NCBI GenBank assembly: GCA_036429605.1
Contig: JAVFKD010000004.1
Span: 2,976,001 to 3,040,000, forward strand
Reading direction: 5' to 3'
DNA length: 64,000 bases
Source: Cladobotryum mycophilum
Lineage: Eukaryota > Ascomycota > Sordariomycetes > Hypocreales > Hypocreaceae
This document shows, piece by piece, positions 47,701 through 59,807 of this stretch. The notes under the pieces were generated by a model. That model was not told where the DNA came from and searched no databases. It worked only from the letters and a program-made list of their open reading frames with translations. The translations under genes were made by a program, and so were the position numbers. Positions within the stretch are counted from its first letter, which is position 1, and the number at the start of each line of letters is the position of its first letter.

Positions 47701-50700
47701 TACTATCTTTGGGACCTGACTCACCAAAGAGCTTCGTCCCAAGTGTAACCTAGACAAAAGAAAGGTCTGTCGTTTGCAGCGGCATTTTCGGCAAACAGTA
47801 CCTAGTAGCTCACTCACTTGCAAACTACGTATCGCCGCGGTAGCAAACGTTGGGTCGATACAGCTATTCCTCCTTTGAGAGCTGCCTACCGCGTGATGAT
47901 CTCCCCCCACCTCTGTCTGTCGTACACATATACATGTCGCCAGCCGCATTGGAGCGAGCCGGTGACAAAGCCCAATTTTTGAAGCTCTGCAACTGGCAAC
48001 CAGCAACTTGAGTCTCCTTACAACGAAGACGATTGGGAGGGTAACGTGACGAGGGAATACTGCTCTGCTGTGCCCGACATTATGCTATCAAACAGCGAGA
48101 TCGCATGGCATGAGCTAACTAGAGGTTGCATGCCACGAGAGCATGTCAACAACAACTTTCTCTTTTGATGCGCATGTCGTGTACGTGTTTGCTCATAGAA
48201 CAGGATCACCCGACCCTTTAGGGATCAATGAGTAAATGTTGAGTGGATATGTGTGGATGGTAGTGGCAAAGATGCAATGCTGTGGCAGATCGGGCTAGGG
48301 ACACGTCTGCTGCTCTAGCTAGCGGCCACAACTTCACACTTACCGCCGGCCAACCTTTTGGGTTGAGCCTATTCATATATAAGCTTATCTTGAGAATGAG
48401 GCTATGAGATGACGGCCGGTCTTTGTGAGCCAAGAGGCTGGTTAGCCAACTTTGTTGCAACACGCTTCGGTCTTTCAACAACAACTCCTTTGCCATGTCT
48501 GGGGAGGCAGTAAATACAAACGCGAGAAGAGCATCTCACGGGTACGACTCCATCGGGTCTTTAAAGCCTGACCTCCAATTTTGGGCTAGTCCCTTCATAC
48601 GTCTTGCTCACATAATGTAGAGGCGGCCGACCCTTGCCACGTTCCACTTGGAAATCGGATCGATTTGCGAAGGAAAGACTTCGTCAATGGCTTCTCACTC
48701 GGGGCCCTGAACTCAATGTTCAGATAATCCAATGGAAGAGCCTTCCCGATAGTGCCGATGACAGCAGCACACAACAACCTCCACAACAAAGCTGAGCCGC
48801 CACAGCGACAATTCTAGCGACTTACCGTCGCGAATATACGTTCAAATGATGAACTGTTCTTCCTGCAGAGCGTCATCAAGTCATACTGTGGCGTTTACAT
48901 AACTCACGTTTATTCCAATCAGGCATCGTCGCTGATTACAATGGTGTTGCACGGGCTCAATTAGTGGATGGGGTGGAGAAGTTTGATGGAGGGCAGGGAG
49001 TTGGCTCGAAATGGAAGATTATTACTACATGTGCCTTTGTTGGTCTTAGCGACCTTGACCCTATGTGCTGTCTTGATTCTTACCACGTCAGCAACCAGAA
49101 AAATACGCCGTGTCTCATGGATTATTTCAAACCGAATGTCAATGGCAAATGTGGAATTGAGATCAGGCAACCCCTCAATGCTTCGAATTTTTTTAGAATG
49201 CTCGATTGGCGCAGGGCATTATTCAATAATGGACGGGAGCTAAAGCAGAGCCTCATCGTATGACTCAGACGTGTGCCCGTAATTTTGGACGACATCAAGA
49301 AAGCACTCAACGGAGCATTTTTACGTGGTGCTATCAACTACATCGCATCATGAGCTACGCAAATCATGTTTCTGGGCTCAACTGAGCCGCAGGCATCATG
49401 GATGTCACTGCCAAGGGTATTGCGGGTATTTACCGCCGAATCAGCATCTTAAGATATACCCATGACCACCTGAACTCCCCGGTCAAAGGTCGGCATGAAA
49501 GTGGATGTTCAACGCTGTCAATGTATTAATGACTGCCCCCTGAGAAGATGCACGTCTTGGAAGAAGTTTGAGGTTTGACGCTTGCATTGGCATTGCTGGA
49601 TTTAGGCAATCACAAGGCTGCCAAGGCGGATGTGCCAACACCTCAGCAAAAAGTGTGCGATGCAGGCGGCTCGATTGAAGGGGGGATCCGTGTATTACGG
49701 ACAATAATCCCGTCAATTAGGGTGGATGCTCCCTCCCCCCTTTCTCTCTCTTCTCTCTTACTACCTCTCATAATCCCCGTCCAGGTTACGCGGGCATCCC
49801 CTCATGATGGTTCCATTGGCGAGATAAGCCCGGCCAGGTTAGCGCCGAGCGAGACGGGGGAGTACAATGGCGGGTGAGGTTGGGGGGCTCTACGAGTAGT
49901 ACTATGCTTCGCTGGGAAAATTTCCCTTTGTTGGCTCCTGATTCCCCCATCGTTGGTGAGGACTCTGCTAAGTGCCCGCCATCACCCCCCCCCCTTTTTT
50001 TTTCTCTCTCACTTTTGATTTGTAATGTGGTCGCAATTGTCAGATCCTAGACCATGCTTCATCATCATCATCATCATCATCATACACCAACGTTCCATTG
50101 TCGCACTTTCCACGCGCCAGTTCATCCGATATTCTGGGTGAGTGGGGAACAATCTTCAGTCTGTACTCCAGACCATCGTATCACTATCCCTGCTCCATGG
50201 TCTATTGGCCTTGAACAGCTGTTCTGCACGGCTTATGCGTCCAGAGACGCGAGCTTTCGGATTCTGTTTATGCAAGAATTCTCTCCCCCTCTCCCCCTCC
50301 CTCCGCTCCGCTCCCCTTCCCCCAAACAAATGTTAGCCAAGCTCTGAAGATTCTCCTCCCATGCCTATGAAACAAGATCCACTACGTAGTACGTAGATGG
50401 CAAGGCATATTTTTATGGCATATAATTAGAACTGCGTTAACCGTTGTCGCGCCAAGATGTCATGTCATGTTTGACACGAAGAATCAGCCTAGGTACAAGC
50501 AGACGTGGGAGCCGCGCTTGCGACCCTTGCTCTTCTTGTACGACCGCGCACGCGTCTCCTAATGCAATAACACCTCATCCTGCGTCAAAATTTCAAGCCT
50601 CAATGAAGGAAGAAAACCGCCTCTTTTGCCAACCTTGAACAGCCAACGTGCGTCAAATTACGTACCACATTGTCTCACTGTATACGGAGTACGTATTGAT

Positions 50701-51027
50701 CTGCAACTAATCACTGCTTTTGGCATCATACACACACCCCTTGCATAGATGCCTTTCCGTCACTGGCAGGTCATCTTCTTTCTACGTCTGAAGTTGCTAA
50801 GCGAAGCAAGAGTCAAGACATTTTGATTCGGCCACGATAACCTCTAGCTCTAACCGAAGCAATGCGGTATGCCGGAGAAACTGCAAAGGACAAGGTTGGC
50901 ATCTCAGACCTCCATAGTATCCAATGAATTCAGGGCATGGTTGAATCAAGCACTGTATTGCGTGTACGATACCAACAACGATGCTAAGTATAACGTGTCA
51001 TTCCAACACTAGTCCATAACATATCTG
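44705..51027. other. Long gene-poor stretch
   Basis: No credible gene. Open frames at 46520-46972 (plus), 47578-48006 (minus) and 46998-47204 (minus) lack domains, good starts and splice support. A minor tandem of GGATCGGATCGGG-type units lies at ~46144-46165, (CAT)8 at 50060-50083 and CT-rich tracts at 49725-49770 and 50280-50330. One TACGGAGTA lies at 50683-50691. Confidence 0.45.
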
Positions 51028-51663
51028 TCACCAATTCCATGCAGCCACAGTTATGAATATCCATCGAGAGGCATGTAATTCGTCCAATAGAAGCAGGATC
51101 ACAAAGTGCAAGGACGTGGCATCTTGTATGTTAAGGAGTGGAAGCCCCTTGACAAACCATAGCTGTCCCTCTCTTAGGAGTACCCCATTTACCTTGATGC
51201 TGACGTCTGAGTCTTCAGCAAGAGTAAGGATGAAGGGCATTCTTCGCTTGTATCTAGCACCGCAACCGGGCCTGAAAGGAACTCCACCTCGGCAGCCGAG
51301 TCGAAGAGAAACGATCCCCATGGTATTAACCTGTTTACGGTTAGTAGATACGTGGCACACGGCGTTGGGATCAGGTCTTATGATACTAATGCATCTTTTC
51401 AAGGTGCGTCGTACGTTCTCAATATGATCCTCCACGTCTAAATGGGTGATGATCTTGATGTTGTCGTAGCTGATCCCTACGTCATCAACATAAGAACCCT
51501 TGCCCTCAACGCGACAGACGTGGCGTATCCAGTGTTCCAAGGAGTGGCACTGGCATTGTTCATGGGGCGTTCAAGGCGTTCAGATACTTGGGCCGACTCG
51601 TGGAGAAAGCCACAACAGACACGTCTAGATGCAGTAAGAAGCGGCGTGTTCATCTGTGAGTGA
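51028..51663 (-). CDS. Hypothetical protein, minus strand, start uncertain
   Basis: The open frame 51540-51028 (TAG-ended) is 170 codons and looks protein-like (SYDNIKIITHLDVEDHIENV, ARYKRRMPFILTLAEDS, VKGLPLLNIQDATSLHFVIL) but starts only with TTG. An ATG upstream, near 51654, opens a different frame (MNTPLLTASRRVCCGF); a 38-nt GTATCT..CAG intron would join the two in phase, but that is shorter than every other intron in the window. No family recognised. It may be a real gene with a missed first exon, or chance. Neighbours give no clue. Confidence 0.35.
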
Positions 51664-52305
51664 TGGGTTGAAGTGTCGTTGTGCAGTTACTATAAAAGGA
51701 ATAGGAAAGAATGCTGTGAGATGGATGGTGGGGGAAGAGAGAAGACGTGGCAGCGGTTGAAGAGAGTGAGCTAACTGAAGCCCAAGGATAAAGGAAGTGA
51801 AGCATAACATAGTCAGGCATTCCGTCCGGACGTTGCCAAGCGCAGCCTGAATCTCTCTTGCATCTCACTGTTGGCAACAGCTGGTCAGGTCTCAGTGTTA
51901 AGAGAAGAAGACTCGTGACCTAGGCAACTACTGTTGCCGTGTGCTTGCATAAACGAAAGGGGAGAAAGGAAGAAGCGAAAAAAGGGTCGAGTCAAGGTTC
52001 GAACCCAGAAGCTTGGAAACTCTTGGAGGGCGGGAATGTAAACAAACAACGTTCGACAAAAACACCAAAAAAGAATTCGTGGTATTATACGCCCAGCCAT
52101 CAGATCTTGGGGTGCAGTGCCCGATGCTTCTGCGCGCCTGCGGCTTTCGCCTAGGTATTTCTTTGCGCCCGTTGCCAGGTTCATGCTCGGTCTGGTGCCC
52201 CCCGGCCGGGTAGGAGGTCAAACAACCAGGGCATGAACGCGTCTCTGAAAGCGACCAAACAGCGAGGCTAACAAGGTATGGATACGGGGCATCTCCGGTC
52301 CTTAA

Positions 52306-52316
52306 CCACTGCGCCA
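52306..52316 (-). promoter_or_regulatory. Possible pol III A box (SINE-like or ncRNA)
   Basis: On the minus strand TGGCGCAGTGG fits the tRNA A-box consensus exactly and continues TTAAGG as in tRNA-Ser/Leu-like genes. No cloverleaf follows. T-runs lie downstream near 52070, and a GGTTCGAACC B-box-like sequence with a T6 run lies near 51985-52010. It could be a tRNA-derived SINE or a small pol III RNA, or chance. Confidence 0.25.
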
Positions 52317-53640
52317 CATCTTGCTTGGGGCTCGACTGCCTTTGTTGAAGGGTGTTGTCTTTTTTGGGGGTATAAGGGTATGTTGGGCAGCTGGCGAGAG
52401 CTGTTGGGGGGTGTCGGGGGGTGGCCAGGTAGAGTGTGAGGTGTTGCCAGCTGGCGGGCGGATGAGCCAAGTAGCAACTGACAGCGAAGCAGCAAACCGT
52501 GCTGGATCACAAAAGCTTTGGTGACTGGGTGAGTAGAAGCAAGGTGAATGACTCGGAATGCACAAAGACACATGATGATGATGATGATGATGATGAGAGG
52601 AGAACAAGAGGGGTTTGGCTGATCTCTGCCTAGAGTCTCTTCTGCCTTGAGTTTGAGACTGGGTGTGACTGCCTCCTGGAGGCCCAAATTGACTAGCTTG
52701 CGTTCCCACCGCACCTTCCTTTCAATCAATCACCACGAGCCATGCGCAAGAAGCATTGATGGATAAAACTGAAGAGAACCCCAAACCGACGAGAGACATG
52801 GTCTTCAACCCCGTGTTGAAGCACTCAAGTTCAAGGTCCACTCTTGTCGACCACATGACTGTATGTATGCCACCTTTTCTCACAAATCATACTTATCTAT
52901 TCTTGAAAGTGTTCAATTCATTCCAACCGATGAATGGTTCTCATCATGTACAATTGGTTGTCGCTGGGTAGTTCAACATCCCAAGCTTGAATTAGCTTAG
53001 CCACGTGTTTCCATCTGCATCAAGTTGCCACCATATCAACCGTCGAAAGCCAAAACTCTTTGTTTGCTTTTTCTTTTCTTTTCTTTTTCTTCTATGAGAT
53101 GGCGAGTCATGTCCCCCAAACAAAGACGGGCCCTTTTACAGATGCCCTTCTAAGTCACCACGCACGCAGTTGCCGGTCCTGGCTCGTGCTGGTCTTGGAC
53201 CCTGCGTCAACGCATCCCTGTGGATCGTGAGGGCGAAACAACACACCGTTGGGTCCTAGTGGCGGAGATCAGACTACTGTAGATCCCGCCCTCTTAGCAT
53301 CTCTCGCATGGGCGCCCCGGTACGAAACTAACGAACTGGCGCAAACAAGTGGGAAGCTTATTCAGACGTCTCACGTATTGAGGGGCACGAGTCAATACAG
53401 GCTTCAATTCATATTGTGCTGAGTATAGGGGGAGGTAAGGTGTGGTTACTAGTAATCCACTGCCGAATCGTACATGCGACATGCTCTCAAGCTCTGGGGT
53501 GTGAACTGATGTGAGGGAAGAAAATTGTGCTTTGGATGTGTGTGTATTCTCCAAGCTGTCCTACTCTAGGGTAAATCTTCTAACAAAGGCCGGGGGTCGG
53601 ACTACACCCTACAAGGATTAGAAAGCCCACCACTAGTACA

Positions 53641-53671
53641 TAAGAGCCAATAAGAATGTTATTGGCTCTTA
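53641..53671. repeat. Perfect inverted repeat, 13-bp arms, 5-nt loop
   Basis: Arms 53641-53653 and 53659-53671 around GAATG. No adjacent gene end, so a terminator role is unlikely. Confidence 0.7.
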
Positions 53672-56600
53672 ATCAGCATGCATGAGGTCAAATGGCAGTT
53701 GTTCTGTTAGTACGATCTTGTTTGTGGCAAGAAAAACCCGCGGCGAGGATTAACAGGGGAAAGTATCGAGCCCGAACATAAACACTAGAAAAGAGACCTT
53801 CATTCTTCATGGGCAGATAATTAGTAAGATTTTAGTCATTGTTTCATGTGACACATGCAACCTACATTTGTACTAGACGTATCTCCTTTGGGTAAACCGA
53901 AATCCCTAGGACAAAAGAAAAAAAAAGGTGTGACCCGTGTGTGTCCGTCCCTTCCTTTTTCTGTTGACGTGGTCTTCTCTCGCATGCTTCCGCCGAGCCT
54001 CATGTCTCAAACTAAGTGGTTTACTTAAAACTGAGAGGTCTGGGCATACAAAAATGCAACTTCATGAGTCGGGGGGGGGGGGCTGCTTCATTGTTGGTCA
54101 TGGGAAAACATCCTTTTTGGGTTGCGGCAAACAGTGTATAACGTGGTTTCCGTGCCAGCAACCTTTCTGCAGACAGTAGGGGAGCCAATTGACATCATAG
54201 GGTTTGACTTGCCAAGGCCAGGGCAGGCAGGCAGGCAGGCACTTAAGTTGACACGATAGTACTTTAGTAATTAATTAACTTAGCATAATGGGACAGGTCG
54301 TTAGGGCTGCAAGTATGGAGGCCGCTCCGGACTGTCATACCTCTTCATGGTGGGTTACACCATGGAGGGGTTATTAGCATGTAGGCTTTTGCGACTCAAA
54401 ACAAGCATGGATACGTAAGCTTCCAACAAGTTTGCGATGTATTGGTGCTTCAGGAGCCAGTAGCTTAAGTAGGTGCCTAAGATACCAAAGTCTCCATACG
54501 CCCATTGATCTGTAGTAGGTAGTTTTAGGGGGTCAACTGTGAGCGCTGAAGCGGCGTGTCGGCAAGGGAAGTTAAGGGCAGTAAGATCATGAGTACATAC
54601 GTAGATGACCTAACCAACAATGGAACGGTTCGGAAAAAAGGCCCTGCAGTGGAAGGGGAAAAAATGAAGAAAATAGTGACGTTTATGCACATGCCGCCTG
54701 AAGCCATAAGGCGTAAGGCAAGATTATCGGCTCCTCCGGTTTTTAATTAATTTCCAAGATGGTGGTGCATTTCTTGCTATATTGGGGTGTGTGTGAGCTT
54801 TCTTTGGATCTCATGGTGATTTTTGGACCCTTGCTTATACATAGCTAAGTTATGGGGGGAGGGAGGGGGTTGCAACCTCCTACCTTCAGGGCTCTCCGCA
54901 GTAAGACCAGCTCTTCAAGGTTCAGGTTGCCGATGAGGGTGGTGCCAGTAGCTATATTAATATCTCACGATAAAAAGATCCTGATGATATCGCTCAAAAG
55001 GGCCGTCTCTTTTAGTCAAATGTCGCTCATGCACGTTGTAAGAAGATTTTGTCACATTTTGAATCTTGTTTGTCTAGGAATTTGGTCCATTGGTAGATAA
55101 TGCCTTCCATCATTTACAGCCAGAGATAGTCGACAAAGAGGCAGCGGTCTGTGGATCAAGCGTCCATTACGTACCAAACTCACTGGATGTAACGCTCGGT
55201 ATATGGACGACGTTCCAATGCATCGGAGCTGAATGACATCTACAGTACTCAACACCCCAAGGTTGATGCAATGAAACCTTTATTTTGTAATCCCAATGAC
55301 CTTGGGGCGGCAGTGTGTGGGGTTCCAAGCACAGACTACAGTTCCATTGCCATTGAAGTTTTTGGATCCCCAGCGGTACGGACCAGGTTGCGATCACTAG
55401 AGTGGACGATTCTGATAACCATGCACCTTCCAGAGCCGCTATGGAAGTCATACACCGAGGAACATTGAAAAGCTTGAAGAGGTGACCGGGCACCCGTAAA
55501 ATCGAACAAGGGTCTTGGTAGGTACCGTTGCCTCCATTCATAAAGTTACGTATCTTGGTATTACTAAGTATAGATAGCCAACCTAAAGGCAACAGCATCA
55601 TGCATACGATGGGGATTGCGATGCCCAGGTCCCAACCTAAGGCAAGCTTCCCAGAGCAAGCAAAAGTACTCCCATCCGAGATACCAAAAATACACCAAAA
55701 AGATTAATTGCGCGTCCGTACGGGCGATATTCATGGCGGCTTTTTATTTTATTTTTAATTTATTCTCCCCGGCTTCTCTTTGCGCGCCAAAGTCCGATAT
55801 GCCAAGATGATCCCAGACAAGGATATAGACCCGATGCTGGACCGCCCCCAGGAATGGAAGCAGTCGTTCACGGGCCATGGACCATCCAATGGATGGATCC
55901 AATTTACAGCCCTGTAGCCTCCTTGGCCTGCCGAATGGCGTTCTCCGGACCCTCAATAGCTGAACGCGGGTGAGTATGGGACGGACAGAAATGGATGGCT
56001 GGACGGGTCCTTCATCGCGAACAACTCACCGCTCTTGTGCTCCAATGTCTCTGTCATCGCATTCTTCATCCCGACTGTAGCGGCTCTTCACTGCTTGCAC
56101 AGGTATCCAGGTGTCTCGATTTTCTTGACCATCACGGAAGAATCATTTCTGGCTTCTCCATTTGACAGCGAGATGAGCGCGGATCCCCTGAATGACATGC
56201 AAGCCTAGGCAAAGTCCGATAGCTCAGGCTGTCCATCCATCCACCTATCAGCCTAGTAGTACATTGCACCCATGCCTTTTCGGTGAACTGGGGAACCGGT
56301 GACTGGTGGCTGGCGGATTTTTAACACGGACGGCAACAGAAAAAGTTGTAGGCCCTGTCGGAGAGATTCCTGTTTGTCAATACTCCAGGTATCCAAGACA
56401 GGGCTGGCACGTCACTCCCGTCTCCATTGGATTATTTTCCCCGGTGCCTTATTCGCGCTGTACATTTTATTGGAAAAAAGTTGGACTTTTGTTCGCACAC
56501 ACTTGATGATTTTCTTTCCATCAATTCTCAGTCCTGACTCGCGCTTTTTGGGCAGGGTGTTGATATCCATTGATGATGCACTATGCCAACACGACGTACA

Positions 56601-57132
56601 GGGCGTGGCACGCAACTCTTCTTTCTTCGTCTGTTTCTCCACCACCCCCCCCCCTCCCCCCCTCTCCCTCCCCTCTCTTTTGCCAGGTCTCATCCATGGG
56701 TCCAATATCGGGTCCCGGGCTAGTCAAGCTGGGGCTGTGCGGTGCTTGAATCGTGCCTCCTAAATCCAGTGCCCAACGGTGCGGTTGGCCATTTCACCCC
56801 CCCCCCTTTGAACAGCTACTCTTTTTTAGGACGAACACCTTTATGTATGGCTAGATAGAACTGGGGCAAATACCTATCTACCTAGTATTTATTTAACACC
56901 ACGAATTTATCGTGGAGTTTAAATAGTCTTCACCTCTATTATAGACTCGCCACCCTTTTCAAACTATTCTCTACATGTAGACATATTCACAGCACGCTCA
57001 CACTCATTTTCGACGGCTTGCACAGTGACATCCATACCTTGGTATTTTACCTGGGTTGTCCGTGTACCTTAGTACGAGGTACTCTTGTGCTACATCTCAT
57101 CGTCTATACTTGGCATCCATCCAAAGACCACC

Positions 57133-57708
57133 ATGAATAATAATGCAGTTAGTGGATCTAACAATGGGTGAGTTTGAAGCTTTTATTATGGGATACTACC
57201 CAGACATGTTGAGAGCCGAGGTCTCGTATTATGTGTGCGCAGTTTGGCGTGACATGGACTGTGTGTAATGTGCACCGCACCATCCCATATCATATCCATG
57301 GAACTATCCCAAGTCTCCAATATGGTATGTCATATGCCATACGCCATACGCTATACGCCATGACATCCCATTCCCTCCTTGTCGGCCGAGCAATCCATGC
57401 TAACTTATCATCATAGCAATCCTCAAGGCATGCCTCATGTGGCACACGACTGCCAACCCATCAATGCCTCGATGCAAGACCCTACTTTACCCCCTTGCAA
57501 CTGTCCCGATACCGTCGTTGCTCAAATCCACATGGAGGGACTTTTCCCCATGCAGCAAAATGTTGGGGCGGCACAGTCTCAGCAACCAAGCCATGCCCAA
57601 ATCAGTCAGGATACAGCCGCTATTGGAACCCAGTTCGATGAGAATTCGAATGAATATCCGGCGTGGGTGTTGACCCTGAATCTCCTGGTTCTTGAGCTCC
57701 TCATTTGA
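57133..57708 (+). CDS. Small two-exon gene Z (108 aa), unrecognised
   Basis: Exons 57133-57167 and 57417-57708 with a 249-nt GTGAGT..TAG intron that has a textbook TGCTAAC branch point. The first exon is only 11 codons plus two bases (MNNNAVSGSNN), so the intron sits near the start, in phase 2, as in X and Y. The protein is rich in Gln, Pro and Ser (MPHVAHDCQPINASMQDPT), has a C-x-C at residues 42-44 (PPCNCPD), and contains IGTQFDENSNEYPAW, comparable to IGSQFSADPPL of Y. The end is hydrophobic (VLTLNLLVLELLI). It may be a distant relative of Y, but similarity is limited to one short motif. No function assigned. Confidence 0.55.
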
Positions 57709-59282
57709 TTCCGCCCCCGCGTCTCCACATCCTCAGCGCTCGCCCCATGCCCCCCTTTTCGTTTTATGCTGGGGGCTGCAACGCCGCGCTATCATGAATT
57801 GCAACGGCCTTGATTATTGCCATGGATATGTTGGATAGATTGAAACTTTTTTCCCTTGCTTTTCTTTTTCTTTTTTCTTTTTTTTTTCCCACTTGCTCTC
57901 GCTTTTTAAAAGATACCCTTTAACTACGTTCGCTAGGTGGGGAAGAAGCCAGATTCTTCCCCGCTCTACTCAGTCGCTTAGATGAAATTGTTGCTTACCC
58001 TCCACTGCTTGTTGAGTCATATTACACCACCTGCACCCCTCTAACCCTCACGATGTTATGAATTTTTGTTTTGATGATGCAATTATACCACCTATTGGCC
58101 ATGGATATACGAGGCAATTGTACATAGTTAGAAGACGCATGCTTGTAGAGGTAACCCTCAGAGGGGAACTATTAGCTCATCACAATTGCAACACATTTCG
58201 TCCACTCTTTTGGACACTTCTTTTTCGTCATGTCGCTTTCACCAAATTTTGTGATTTTGCCATGGTGTAGACATCCATGAATCTTATTTCAGTGCGTTAA
58301 TACGGACTAGGCCAATGGTGCCACCTGCATCTAGCGGTGCTGCCCTGCCATAGGGGTTCCCAAGGCTGTGATTGGAGGTTTAATCTGTGGATATTGGATC
58401 TTATCCCAACAAGCCTACCGATCTTGCTATCGATATGCATGTCTCTGGTCTGGATTTTGAGCCCCTAGTGGAACCTACATGTATTGGTCGAATCCAATGC
58501 AATGCAGCCAAGTAAAAGAATGAGCTAGAAGAGTTTCGGTCAGTCGTCAAGAGCTACCACGCATGTATAAAGGCTTTAGGTTTGGGCCTCAATCCTCTAC
58601 ATAACCTTCACGCTGCAAATACAGTTGTCGACGCCAGATCAGGAACGAGAATGAATCAAGACGGCGTGTAAATTGAACCACAAGGACTTTTAATCATTAC
58701 ACACAAAAAATAATCCGTGCCCGGATAGCCCCTCCATGTACTCTACTAAATGAACAGCGCTTGTCATCGACGACATCACCGAGGGGTGACCTTTGTCCAA
58801 CTTCTTGAGAGGGTTAAACTGCATGGAAAGTCCTTCCGCTAACATATTGAGAATCCCACGGAAAAGATTAGATAAGTGCGCCCTGGTCTTATGGTCACGA
58901 GACGCAGGCCAAGAGGATCACCCATCTCGCACCAGCCTTACTCAGTCAAGTTGGATACGAAGAAGATATCATACTCAAACGTCGAACGAACGGCATGACG
59001 GTTAAATAGCAGCTAGTGCCGAGTCAGTACAAGGTCTTTCTATCTAGAAGGACGAGCTGAAATTTAAATCTGATCGATACGATCTCGTCCTTCTCTCGGT
59101 AGAGCTGATATTGGGTTTATACAAATCCTTTGCAGTTATAGCAAGCTGTATAAACCGACAATAAGAAGTATACGATATCGAGACCACTTAGTCGAACAGA
59201 CGCAGAATGCGAAAACGAGTCAACTGGGAAAAGGGGTAGGAACATAGCGGGGAGCCATCACCGGAATGAGCTACACGAATCT
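57709..59282. other. Intergenic
   Basis: AT-rich 3' sequence after Z (T-runs near 57845-57890), then no supported gene. Short frames at 58793-59005 and elsewhere show no domain. Confidence 0.4.
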
Positions 59283-59332
59283 TGATTATTAGATCTTGTG
59301 AGGAACCTTTTCCTCACAAGATCTAATAATCA
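59283..59332. repeat. Perfect inverted repeat, 23-bp arms, 4-nt loop
   Basis: Arms 59283-59305 and 59310-59332 are exact reverse complements around CCTT. The longest such palindrome I see in the window; not at a gene end. Confidence 0.85.
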
Positions 59333-59807
59333 TGTCTGGACTCGATCGAAAAGATGGCACCATGGCTATGAAATAAAAACATGACCAGCACTCACAGGAG
59401 TAGTACGCCTAAATTCAAATGCTCTACAATTCTGATTAGCTCTTTTGAGAAGGTATTTTGGCATTCCACTTATTCAGTAAAGTACTAAGCTATCTCATAC
59501 AGGTCGGGGGACGAAAAATCTTCAAAGTTCACATCCAAGGATAATTTTACTACGTGAGATACAAGTGTTCAGCCCAGTTTTAGAAGAAGGGGGTTGGATA
59601 TTAGGTAATACTGTCCTGAACTTTGGCTAGCGATCCCCTATTTGCTACTATACAATGACTCCCGTCTGGATGTGGAAAATGTAGGGGGATAATTATTTCG
59701 GATGGTGGAAAGCTTAACCTATACTCAATTTGTCTATAGATCAAACTGTCTAAATATTCTCTATATATAATAAAGAAAAAAAGAAAATGATCCTAATATC
59801 TAACAGA
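59333..59807. other. Intergenic, AT-rich
   Basis: No gene seen; likely flank of the dead oxidoreductase gene. Confidence 0.4.

Larger units (their letters stand above)
51664..57132. other. Gene-poor stretch before gene Z
   Basis: Nothing firm. It holds (ATG)8 near 52572-52595, a pyrimidine tract at 53050-53095, a G-run near 54070-54081, C/CT runs at 56640-56685 and a possible pol III A box (see separate entry). A 144-codon minus frame at 55167-55601 has an ATG but no domain or splice evidence. Confidence 0.4.

Noticed and set aside
47578..48006. 142-codon minus-strand frame
   Set aside because: Starts at TTG; composition looks random and no splice sites extend it.
50054..50347. ORF starting with Met-Leu followed by eight His, like an affinity tag
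   Set aside because: The His run is a (CAT)8 microsatellite. The rest has no domain, and its frame crosses a CT-rich non-coding tract.
51998..52008. B-box-like GGTTCGAACC as a tRNA T-arm
   Set aside because: The flanking bases do not form a T-stem or cloverleaf, so no tRNA is called.
51928..52729. Overlapping 153-180 codon minus-strand frames
   Set aside because: They run through repeats and the possible pol III element, overlap each other in different frames and lack protein character.
55167..55601. 144-codon minus-strand ORF with ATG
   Set aside because: Could be real, but there is no domain, signal peptide, paralogue or promoter feature to support it.
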